The notes under the pieces are model-generated. The model had not been told where the DNA came from. It ran no database searches and was given only the letters and a program-made list of their open reading frames with translations. Shown here one piece after another: positions 1 through 5,898 of a stretch of 5,951 nucleotides of DNA. Position 1 is the stretch's first letter, and the number at the start of each line of letters is the position of its first letter. The stretch is from Methylococcaceae bacterium (GTDB lineage Bacteria > Pseudomonadota > Gammaproteobacteria > Methylococcales > Methylomonadaceae), in contig CANKON010000097.1 of the NCBI GenBank assembly GCA_947484105.1, positions 1 through 5,951 on the forward strand. The letters are read 5' to 3'. The translations under genes were made by a program, and so were the position numbers.

Positions 1-849
1 ATCGGCATGAACGGAAATGAAAACGTCCGCCTTCGCGGCGCGAGCAATATCCATGCGTTTTCGCAAACCAACGTAATAATCACCCTGGCGAACCATAATC
101 GCTTTCATACCTGTTTGCGCGTTGACCATAGCTTCTAATTTTTGAGCAATTGCGAAAACAACATTTTTTTCGTAAGTGCCATTTTTACCTTGTGCGCCCG
201 AATCATTGCCTCCGTGTCCCGCATCAATAGCGACGATAAAGGGTTTCACTGTTTTGTTGCTGGTGATCTCAGTATTTTTAACCGGAATAATTGGTTGAAC
301 TGTTTTTTTGATTTCAACGGCTGAAATAGTTTTAGAAATGGGGGCAACTACTTTAGGCGAAATTTTTTCGGCGACGGATACAACGGAAGCAGGTTTTGCC
401 GTAGGTTTCACATCAATTTTCGATTCAACTTTGGCTATTTGATTGCTCAACCCTTTATCTAATAACTCAACGACGAAACGGTTATTGCCTAATGCATTGG
501 TGTGTAAAGTCGTGGTTTTGCTGGACAGAGGTTTTTTTAAATCAATCACAATGCGTAAATCCGTACCATTTTTTGCACCGACACGAATACTTGAAAATAA
601 CGGATGCGAAGCAGAAGGTTGTGCGAGTTCTTTTGTCACTACAGCGTTAGGTAAATCAATCACTAAACGCGCGGGATTATCAAAAAACTGCACTTTATTT
701 TGGCTGGCTGACGCATTCACATCGAATGTAATGCGCGACTGGTCTGGCGTAGTCCAATAACGTAGCGAATTAACTTGCAAAACGTCGTTGGCATAAGCAA
801 AACCTTGCAAACTTAAAAGAATAACTAATATGTTCCAATAGCGTCGCAT
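1..849 (-). CDS. amiC: N-acetylmuramoyl-L-alanine amidase, AmiB/AmiC type, 3' part missing
   Basis: This is a periplasmic zinc amidase that cleaves the bond between N-acetylmuramic acid and the stem peptide of peptidoglycan, mainly for daughter-cell separation. Reading from ATG at 849-847 gives 283 residues before the window edge. Residues 1-20 look like a Sec signal peptide: RR, a hydrophobic core, then FAYA before Asn21. Residues about 23-131 are an AMIN domain, which in this family targets the enzyme to the division site (SLRYW, RLVIDLPNA, LRIVIDL, RFVVELLD). A Lys/Pro/Val-rich linker spans about 135-202. The Amidase_3 domain starts near 204 with IDAGHGGNDSGA (zinc ligand His212), Glu227 in the YEKNV motif, and ISVHAD at the cut end (His281). 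The last catalytic glutamate lies outside. AmiB and AmiC cannot be told apart from this part. No strong Shine-Dalgarno is seen. In many Proteobacteria the gene precedes mutL, which would lie off the left edge. Family call is firm; the symbol is less so. Confidence 0.9.
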   Translation of the reverse strand, partial: MRRYWNILVILLSLQGFAYANDVLQVNSLRYWTTPDQSRITFDVNASASQNKVQFFDNPARLVIDLPNAVVTKELAQPSASHPLFSSIRVGAKNGTDLRIVIDLKKPLSSKTTTLHTNALGNNRFVVELLDKGLSNQIAKVESKIDVKPTAKPASVVSVAEKISPKVVAPISKTISAVEIKKTVQPIIPVKNTEITSNKTVKPFIVAIDAGHGGNDSGAQGKNGTYEKNVVFAIAQKLEAMVNAQTGMKAIMVRQGDYYVGLRKRMDIARAAKADVFISVHAD

Positions 850-884
850 ACTCTAAAAAACCTACAAGTGATAATGTGGTTTAA

Positions 885-912
885 AGTATATCAGTATGTT
901 GTTGTTTTTTCA
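885..912 (-). promoter_or_regulatory. possible promoter for the amidase gene
   Basis: On the minus strand a TATACT element (890-885) resembles a sigma-70 -10 box, with a weak TGAAAA -35-like element 16 nt upstream (912-907). This would start transcription about 30 nt before the amidase ATG. The 90-nt gap between the amidase and the 111-aa gene, wider than the other gaps in this block, makes a separate promoter reasonable. The -35 match is poor and the region is AT-rich, so chance similarity is likely enough to keep confidence low. Confidence 0.25.
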
Positions 913-939
913 TATACTAATTATTCTTTTTCAGCAGAA

Positions 940-1275
940 TTAAATACCATTCATAAAAGCTAAAAAAGCTTCGACAACGTCGGGATGTTTTTTTGTGCTA
1001 TTCACTGCGGCATACACGTTGACTTCAAATTCTGCATCTTTTGCGTACGATTCACTGTGACCTAATTGGCTATCTTTAATTTTTACCCAACGAAGTGTTT
1101 TCCAATTCGGAATAAATTTGGCGACATCATTTACCCCAAATTCTTTTCGGTGAAAAGTAGAAAACATCACATCATTTTCACCGTCTAAACGCCGAATAAA
1201 AAAGTGCCAATCTGTATTGGGAACGGCACATAAAAGCATATTACCGATAACAATCGCGGAACTTTTTACTGACAT
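940..1275 (-). CDS. uncharacterised 111-aa protein downstream of trhP
   Basis: I do not recognise this protein. It is a small, probably cytoplasmic protein with no signal peptide or convincing membrane segment; the only hydrophobic stretch (about residues 6-18, AIVIGNMLLCAVP) reads as a buried beta strand or helix. It is rich in aromatic residues (W23, W58, W63 and several Phe) and mixes charged and hydrophobic segments, as a compact alpha/beta domain would. The ATG start is supported by GGGAG seven nucleotides upstream. The gene begins only 15 nt after the trhP stop codon, so the two are probably translated from one message. That hints at, but does not prove, a function linked to tRNA modification. 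The good ribosome site, the same strand as its neighbours and the tight spacing all argue that it is a real gene. Confidence 0.75.
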   Translation of the reverse strand: MSVKSSAIVIGNMLLCAVPNTDWHFFIRRLDGENDVMFSTFHRKEFGVNDVAKFIPNWKTLRWVKIKDSQLGHSESYAKDAEFEVNVYAAVNSTKKHPDVVEAFLAFMNGI

Positions 1276-1290
1276 TTTTTACTCCCAAGA

Positions 1291-2640
1291 TTAAACGTAA
1301 CGCGAAATCAAGCCGTAATTTCCATTCATTTGAGGTAATGGAATTTTGACTTCATAACCGCCGCCGCTCGCTTCCTGCATTTCTTGCCCGTACATATTTT
1401 CCATGCGCTCAATAATAAGGTCTTGATTACCTTCGGGCAAAATGAGTTCAATTTTGTCACCGACTGCAAATTTATTTTTTGCGTCAATCGTTGCTAAACC
1501 TGTTTGTTTATCGTAATCACGAATTTCGCCACAAAATTGTTGTTGATGACTTTTTGAATAACCCGTCAAATAATTTTGCTGTTCGTGCGTGTGGTGACGT
1601 TGATAAAACCCATCTGTGTAGCCGCGATTTGCTAAATTATCCAAAACACCAATCAATTCAGGATTAAATTCACGTCCTGCAAGCGCATCATCAATCGCTT
1701 GACGATAGGTTTGTGCGGTTCTCGCAACGTAATAATGGGATTTGGTACGCCCTTCGATTTTCAAACTGTCTACACCAATTTGAACCAATTTTTGAACGTG
1801 TTCAATCGCGCGTAAATCTTTGGAATTCATGATGTAAGTGCCATTTTCATCTTCCATGACAGGCAATAATTCGCCTTTTCGTCCTTCTTCTTCGAGAAAA
1901 TACACTTTGTCAGCCAGCGGATGACGTTCTGCTCCGCCGCAACTCGCGTTGCTGATGTCGTTCATTGATAAAATGTTGCCGTTTTCGTCTGGCAAAATTA
2001 AATCGCCTTCGGCATTTTCTTCAGCAGGTTTCGTATCATATTTCCAGCGGCAAGAATTCGTGCAAGTCCCTTGATTGGGGTCGCGGTGATTGAAATAACC
2101 CGATAATAAACAACGTCCCGAATAGGCAATACATAACGCGCCATGCACGAAAACTTCCAATTCCATATCAGGGCATTCTTGGCGAATTTCGGCAATTTCA
2201 TCGAGTGATAATTCACGCGACAAAATAATGCGTTCCACGCCCATTTTTTGCCAAAATTTTACTGTTGCAAAATTCACTGTATTGGCTTGAACCGATAAAT
2301 GAATTGGCATTTCAGGATGCGTTTCGCGCATCATCATAATCAAACCAGGATCCGCCATAATCATCGCATCAGGTTTCATTGCAACAATCGGCGCGATGTC
2401 TTTCAAAAAGGTTTTGATTTTTGCGTTATGTGGAATGACGTTTGCGGCGATAAAAAACTTTTTGCCTAGCCCGTGAGCTTCGTTGATGCCGATTTGTAAA
2501 TTATCGTGCAGAAAATCGTTATTTCGCACGCGCAAACTGTAACGCGGTTGCCCTGCATAAACCGCATCTGCGCCATAAGCAAACGCATAACGCATATTTC
2601 TGATGGTTCCCGCTGGGGAAAGTAATTCGATTTTTTTCAT
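1291..2640 (-). CDS. trhP: tRNA 5-hydroxyuridine synthesis protein TrhP (YegQ), peptidase U32 family
   Basis: TrhP (formerly YegQ) belongs to the U32 'peptidase' family. In E. coli it is needed for prephenate-dependent hydroxylation of wobble uridine 34, giving ho5U, the precursor of cmo5U/mcmo5U in tRNAs reading split codon boxes. The 449 residues match the E. coli protein (about 453) from end to end as I recall it. Visible landmarks are ELLSPAGT at 5-12, YGADAVYAGQPRYSLRVRNN at 22-41, the MPIHLSVQAN segment at 111-120, the U32 signature around EVFVHGALC (162-170), and a C-terminal barrel-like domain from about 365. Cysteines 170, 177, 193 and 197, with C234 further on, lie where U32 relatives such as UbiU/UbiV bind an iron-sulfur cluster. 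The ATG is set by alignment with E. coli; no purine-rich ribosome site precedes it. It lies in a minus-strand run between two unrecognised genes. Its role in a methanotroph is presumed the same. Confidence 0.93.
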   Translation of the reverse strand: MKKIELLSPAGTIRNMRYAFAYGADAVYAGQPRYSLRVRNNDFLHDNLQIGINEAHGLGKKFFIAANVIPHNAKIKTFLKDIAPIVAMKPDAMIMADPGLIMMMRETHPEMPIHLSVQANTVNFATVKFWQKMGVERIILSRELSLDEIAEIRQECPDMELEVFVHGALCIAYSGRCLLSGYFNHRDPNQGTCTNSCRWKYDTKPAEENAEGDLILPDENGNILSMNDISNASCGGAERHPLADKVYFLEEEGRKGELLPVMEDENGTYIMNSKDLRAIEHVQKLVQIGVDSLKIEGRTKSHYYVARTAQTYRQAIDDALAGREFNPELIGVLDNLANRGYTDGFYQRHHTHEQQNYLTGYSKSHQQQFCGEIRDYDKQTGLATIDAKNKFAVGDKIELILPEGNQDLIIERMENMYGQEMQEASGGGYEVKIPLPQMNGNYGLISRYV

Positions 2641-2670
2641 AAGTGGGAGTCAGTGCGATTTGTGAGTGAA

Positions 2671-2692
2671 GGGCGTGATTTTATTCACGCCC
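2671..2692. repeat. GC-rich perfect palindrome (hairpin), REP-like
   Basis: An 8-bp perfect inverted repeat (GGGCGTGA / TCACGCCC) encloses a 6-nt AT-rich loop in the 59-nt gap between the 188-aa gene and trhP. It begins 8 nt after the stop codon of the upstream gene. No T-run follows on either strand, so it is not a standard Rho-independent terminator. Its form, CTGTAGGGGCG on the minus strand running into a stem and short loop, resembles the short dispersed palindromes found in many bacterial genomes. It could also act as an mRNA-processing or stability element inside an operon. The palindrome is directly visible; its class is inferred. Confidence 0.6.
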
Positions 2693-2699
2693 CTACAGA

Positions 2700-3266
2700 T
2701 TATTTTGTTGCGACGGGTGTATAAAGATTATTGAACATTCGCACCACGACAAATAACATCGTTTTGGTCAAATCCAACATCGAATCGTGATAATCATCGC
2801 CTGAATTTTCAGCGAAATCATCAATCGACATATTCATGAATTCCACCAAACCTGTTTGAATAAATTCACCTTCTTTAGGTTTGAAAAAATCTTCACGCAT
2901 TTTTTTAGCGGCTTTTTCGCTGATGTTACTTGAAGCCAACAAGGGTGCGAGTTCTTTATCCAATAACATCGCTTGGCTTTCCATCCATGTTGGATCTTGT
3001 TCAAATGTGCGGGGCATTTTGCCAAACGCTTTTTGATAAACACACAGCACGTCAAAACATAAATCGGCAAAATGTTGCGCTAAGTTTTGGTATTTTAGCT
3101 CACTGCTTTGGTTGTCGATAACCGTTGGAAAAACATTAAAAAGTGTTGACGCAAACATAGGTTGATCAATTTCAAATTGAATCAAAATGTGTTTGCCTTT
3201 TTCCTCGTCAACGCTGCGTGCAAACTCTAAGGCTTCGTAAAGTTCGCGTTCAATAAGTTCGTGCAT
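2700..3266 (-). CDS. uncharacterised 188-aa acidic protein
   Basis: I do not recognise the family. The protein is cytoplasmic in appearance, with no signal peptide. It is predicted by eye to be mostly helical, with amphipathic segments (for example ERELYEALEFARSVDEEKGK near the N-terminus and LAQHFADLCFDVLCVYQKAF around residues 62-81). It is acidic overall, with a Glu/Asp-rich stretch near 148-165 (SIDDFAENSGDDYHDSMLDL) and a hydrophobic C-terminal helix (TMLFVVVRMFNNLY) that seems too polar at its edges for a clear membrane anchor. The ATG start has an AGGA ribosome site five nucleotides upstream. The gene starts 21 nt after the isocitrate dehydrogenase stop, suggesting co-transcription with it, and is followed by a hairpin and then trhP. 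No catalytic motif is evident. Confidence 0.8.
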   Translation of the reverse strand: MHELIERELYEALEFARSVDEEKGKHILIQFEIDQPMFASTLFNVFPTVIDNQSSELKYQNLAQHFADLCFDVLCVYQKAFGKMPRTFEQDPTWMESQAMLLDKELAPLLASSNISEKAAKKMREDFFKPKEGEFIQTGLVEFMNMSIDDFAENSGDDYHDSMLDLTKTMLFVVVRMFNNLYTPVATK

Positions 3267-3287
3267 AAAAGTCCTAAATTTTAATAA

Positions 3288-4304
3288 TTACAAATTGGTC
3301 ATTGCAGCCACAATCGCGTCACCCATTTCAACCGTTCCTGCTTTGGTGTTTGGGTTCAAATCTGGCGTGACGAAAATTCCTTCGTTTACGACTTTTTCAA
3401 CCGCCGTTTTAACTTTTTCAGCGGCTTCGTGTTCGCCTAAATGATGCAACATCATCACGCCCGCCATAATGACAGCCGTTGGATTCGCGATATTTTTTCC
3501 TGCAATATCAGGCGCGCTACCGTGAACCGCTTCAAATAATGCAGCATCTTTACCGATATTTGCGCCTGCAATTAAACCTAAACCGCCCACTAATCCCGCT
3601 GTTAAATCTGACAAAATATCACCAAACATATTCGTACAAACAATCACGTCGAATTTTTGTGGATTCATGACCATGTGCATACACGCTGCGTCGATAATCA
3701 CATCTTCAAATTGAATGTCAGGATAGCGTGGTGCGATTTCACGCGCAATGTCTAAAAATAAACCTTGCGTGTATTTTAAAATGTTCGCTTTGTGGCAAAC
3801 AGTCACTTTTTTGCGACCATTATCACGCGCATATTGAAACGCATAATCAATGATTCGTTCCGATGCGACGCGAGTTACCACCGCCAAACTTTCTGCAATG
3901 TCTTTTTTCGGTGTTAAATAGTGTTCTAAACCTGCGTAAAGTCCTTCGGTATTTTCGCGCACAATCACAATATCCACATTGTCGTAACGAGTTTGAACGC
4001 CTTTCCAATTTTTTGCAGGGCGAACATTGGCGTACAAATCGTATTTTTGACGCAATGCTACGTTAATACTTCTGAAACCCGCGCCAACTGGGGTGGTCAA
4101 TGGACCTTTGAATGCGACACGAGTGCGGTCAATTGATTGCATTGTTTCGTCTGGAATTGGCGTGCCGAAAACTTCAAATGCCCCCAAACCCGCGTGAGTT
4201 TCTTCCCAATTGATTTTCGCGCCCGAGGCGTTAATAATTTTTACTGCTTCATCCATAATCGATGGTCCGATGCCATCGCCTTTGATAAGTGTTACGCTGT
4301 GCAT
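3288..4304 (-). CDS. NAD-dependent isocitrate dehydrogenase
   Basis: This member of the isocitrate/isopropylmalate dehydrogenase family oxidatively decarboxylates isocitrate to 2-oxoglutarate in the cytoplasm (TCA cycle, and glutamate supply). All 338 residues fit the short, mitochondrial-like NAD-IDH class rather than the E. coli NADP enzyme of about 416. Landmarks are IKGDGIGP at 7-14, the substrate loop GPLTTPVGAGFRSINVALR at 67-85 with Ser79, Asn81 and Arg85, Arg95, Arg116 in VIVRENTEGLYAG, Lys172 in CHKANI, metal ligands Asp205, Asp229 and Asp233, and HGSAPDIAGKNIANPTA at 261-277. Asp266-Ile267 replace the Lys-Tyr typical of NADP enzymes, so NAD is the expected cofactor. The isocitrate-type substrate loop argues against 3-isopropylmalate dehydrogenase; a homoisocitrate or tartrate enzyme is less likely. 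AGGA lies six nucleotides before the ATG. It is the first gene of the minus-strand run, divergent from the citG-like/fae unit. Confidence 0.9.
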   Translation of the reverse strand: MHSVTLIKGDGIGPSIMDEAVKIINASGAKINWEETHAGLGAFEVFGTPIPDETMQSIDRTRVAFKGPLTTPVGAGFRSINVALRQKYDLYANVRPAKNWKGVQTRYDNVDIVIVRENTEGLYAGLEHYLTPKKDIAESLAVVTRVASERIIDYAFQYARDNGRKKVTVCHKANILKYTQGLFLDIAREIAPRYPDIQFEDVIIDAACMHMVMNPQKFDVIVCTNMFGDILSDLTAGLVGGLGLIAGANIGKDAALFEAVHGSAPDIAGKNIANPTAVIMAGVMMLHHLGEHEAAEKVKTAVEKVVNEGIFVTPDLNPNTKAGTVEMGDAIVAAMTNL

Positions 4305-4319
4305 TGTATTTCCTAAATT

Positions 4320-4363
4320 AAGTTGAATAAGTTGAAAGTGATTTAGCAGTCGGTATTTTACCG
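4320..4363. promoter_or_regulatory. divergent control region with direct repeat, palindrome and possible plus-strand promoter
   Basis: The 82-nt gap between the divergent isocitrate dehydrogenase and CitG-like genes must hold start signals for both. On the plus strand TTGAAA (4332-4337) and TATTTT (4354-4359), 16 nt apart, form a plausible sigma-70 promoter for the CitG-like gene. On the minus strand TAAAAT (4360-4355) is a good -10 candidate but lacks a well-placed -35. A tandem 9-bp repeat (AAGTTGAAT then AAGTTGAAA, 4320-4337) and a perfect palindrome CGGTA-TTT-TACCG (4351-4363) overlap these elements and could bind a regulator. The repeats are visible; promoter and operator roles are inferred. 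Confidence 0.35.
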
Positions 4364-4386
4364 TAACACAGGCTCAAAAACTAAAA

Positions 4387-5256
4387 ATGAAACAAAATAA
4401 AGATACGTTAATAGAACTTTACAAAAACGCTTGCGAGGTTGAATTGGAGGCTTTTAAACCAGGCAATGTTAGTGTTTATTCAGAGGGTCACGACATGACG
4501 GTGGCGGATTTTCGCAAAAGTGCCCAAGTAAGTGCTGTGCCACTTTGTGACGAAAGTTATTCTTTAGGCGAGAAAATTTTTTATGCAACGAAAGCAACTC
4601 GTAATGCCGTCGGTTGCAATACAAATTTAGGTATCATTTTGCTATGTGCGCCGTTAATTCATGGCGTGCAAAACTATCCAAATTTGAAATTGCGTGAAGC
4701 GCTGGCAAACGTTTTAAAAAATACCACGATTGATGACGCAAATTGGGTATTTAAAGCGATTACCTTGGCCTCACCTGGTGGATTAGGTGAAGTTGAAAAA
4801 CAAGATGTTTCTCAAAATGCAACAGTCACACTGCAAGACGCAATGCGTCTAGCTTCGAGCAAAGACCGAATTGGGTTACAGTACGTTAGTGATTATAAAG
4901 ATATTTTCGATTTAGGCGTTTTAAGTTATACTCACGCTTTCAATCGGTGGCAAAAAAAGAGTTGGGCAGCAGTTGCAGTTTATGTAGATTTACTCTGCCA
5001 ATTTCCTGATAGTCATATCGAGAGAAAATTTGGGAGTCGGTACTCTGCAAGGGTAAAACAAATGATGCTGCAACTTAGCAATGAGCTACACATCACAGAT
5101 GACCCAGAGCAGGTTAAGCCACTACTTTATCAGATGGATACTGAGCTTAAATCACACGGTTTAAACCCAGGCACATCGGCTGATTTGACGGTGACTACAG
5201 TATTAACCGTATTTTTAGAATGTTCTCTCGCGTGTAGAGACAATTTGGAGACATGA
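4387..5256 (+). CDS. CitG-like (triphosphoribosyl-dephospho-CoA synthase family) protein upstream of fae
   Basis: The 289-residue protein shows the hallmarks of the CitG/MdcB family: EAFKPGNV at 21-28 followed by EGHDM (33-37), GCNTNLG at 76-82 (the GxNTxxG nucleotide-binding motif), PGGLGE at 130-135, and LNPGTSADLTV at 259-269 near the C-terminus. Classical members join ATP and 3'-dephospho-CoA to make the prosthetic-group precursor of citrate or malonate lyase. No lyase gene is visible here, and the next gene is fae, so that role is unlikely. CitG-like genes are known in H4MPT-related clusters of methylotrophs, where they are thought to serve C1 metabolism or its cofactors; the substrate is not established to my knowledge. 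The ATG has no clear Shine-Dalgarno, but the KPGNV motif at residue 24 leaves little room for another start. It lies 57 nt before the preferred fae start and is probably co-transcribed with fae. Confidence 0.85.
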   Translation: MKQNKDTLIELYKNACEVELEAFKPGNVSVYSEGHDMTVADFRKSAQVSAVPLCDESYSLGEKIFYATKATRNAVGCNTNLGIILLCAPLIHGVQNYPNLKLREALANVLKNTTIDDANWVFKAITLASPGGLGEVEKQDVSQNATVTLQDAMRLASSKDRIGLQYVSDYKDIFDLGVLSYTHAFNRWQKKSWAAVAVYVDLLCQFPDSHIERKFGSRYSARVKQMMLQLSNELHITDDPEQVKPLLYQMDTELKSHGLNPGTSADLTVTTVLTVFLECSLACRDNLET

Positions 5257-5299
5257 CAAATGTCGATAGTAGATTCAGTTTTATCATTTTTTAATTCAA

Positions 5300-5305
5300 A
5301 GGGGA
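5300..5305 (+). promoter_or_regulatory. Shine-Dalgarno that sets the fae start
   Basis: AGGGGA ends eight nucleotides before the ATG at 5314. This strong site, together with the MAKI N-terminus typical of Fae, decides for 5314 over the in-frame ATG at 5260. The upstream ATG has only GGAG (5247-5250), nine nucleotides before it and inside the end of the CitG-like gene. Confidence 0.75.
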
Positions 5306-5313
5306 AAAATAGC

Positions 5314-5829
5314 ATGGCTAAAATCAACAACTTGCGCGTAGGCGAATCATTAGTAGGCGAAGGCAACGAAATCGCTCACATCGATTTAATCATTGGGCCA
5401 CGCGGTTCAGCTGCTGAAACAGCTTTCGCAACTGCTTTAACAAATAACAAAGACGGTTTCTCTACATTGTTAGCTGTTGTTGCTCCAAACTTGATGGTTA
5501 AACCAGCAACGATTTTGTTCAACAAAGTAACAATCAAAGGTTCTAAACAAGCTGTTCAAATGTTTGGTCCAGCACAACGTGCAGTTGCTATGGCTATTGC
5601 AGATTCTGTTGAAGACGGCACAATCCCAGCTGATGAAGCTGACGATTTATTCGTTTCTGTTGGTGTATTCATTCACTGGCAAGCTGAAGACGATGCAAAA
5701 ATCGAAGAATTCAACTATAAAGCAACAAAAGAAGCATTGGCTCGTGCTATTTCTGGTACACCAACTGCGAAAGAAGTTGTTGCTGCGAAAAAAGAAGCAA
5801 AACATCCGTTTGCTGCGAACAGCGTTTAA
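5314..5829 (+). CDS. fae: formaldehyde-activating enzyme (5,6,7,8-tetrahydromethanopterin hydro-lyase)
   Basis: Fae condenses formaldehyde with H4MPT to methylene-H4MPT in the cytoplasm, the entry to the H4MPT-linked formaldehyde oxidation and detoxification route of methylotrophs. From the ATG at 5314 the product has 171 residues, against about 170 for the Methylobacterium extorquens enzyme, and resembles it from end to end as I recall it. Landmarks are the N-terminal [24 protein letters not shown] at 15-34, which contains the proposed catalytic His22; [35 protein letters not shown]; and the C-terminal HPFAANS. Codon choice is noticeably uniform (Ala mostly GCT/GCA, Thr ACA/ACT), unlike the neighbouring genes and as expected of a very highly expressed protein. 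A strong terminator follows. An ATG at 5260 in the same frame would add 18 residues not found in typical Fae. The other H4MPT pathway genes are not in the window. Confidence 0.96.
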   Translation: MAKINNLRVGESLVGEGNEIAHIDLIIGPRGSAAETAFATALTNNKDGFSTLLAVVAPNLMVKPATILFNKVTIKGSKQAVQMFGPAQRAVAMAIADSVEDGTIPADEADDLFVSVGVFIHWQAEDDAKIEEFNYKATKEALARAISGTPTAKEVVAAKKEAKHPFAANSV

Positions 5830-5866
5830 TTCGATTTAAGTCTCACGGCTTAATTTAGAATCAAAC

Positions 5867-5898
5867 AAAAATACCTCGGCTTGCTGGGGTATTTTTTT
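5867..5898 (+). terminator. Rho-independent terminator after fae
   Basis: The stem pairs 5867-5879 with 5884-5896 (13 pairs including two G-T wobbles) around the 4-nt loop CTTG. It runs directly into seven T residues at 5892-5898. It lies 37 nt after the fae stop codon and should end the CitG-like/fae transcript. Confidence 0.9.

Noticed and set aside
443..760. 105-aa open frame on the plus strand
   Set aside because: It lies antisense within the AMIN domain coding region of the amidase, whose translation is clearly real. The frame resembles no protein and has no ribosome site.
885..918. AGTATAT/ATATACT inverted repeat as a terminator of the 111-aa gene
   Set aside because: The stem is only A-T rich with a 20-nt loop and no convincing T-run, so it would be weak. 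It is as easily explained by the AT-rich promoter-like DNA there.
1998..2216. 72-aa open frame on the minus strand inside trhP
   Set aside because: It is in another frame over the cysteine-rich U32 signature, where the trhP frame is clearly conserved.
5253..5294. 13-codon open frame with an ATGA overlap at the CitG-like stop, as a leader peptide
   Set aside because: GGAG is only two nucleotides before its ATG, too close for efficient initiation, and the peptide has no attenuator-like composition.
5130..5366. 78-aa open frame on the minus strand spanning the CitG-like/fae junction
   Set aside because: It overlaps the conserved C-terminal NPGTSADL region and the fae start, both firmly coding on the plus strand.
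5564..5839. 91-aa open frame on the plus strand inside fae
   Set aside because: It is an out-of-frame shadow of fae; the Leu/Lys-rich product comes from the fae codon pattern.
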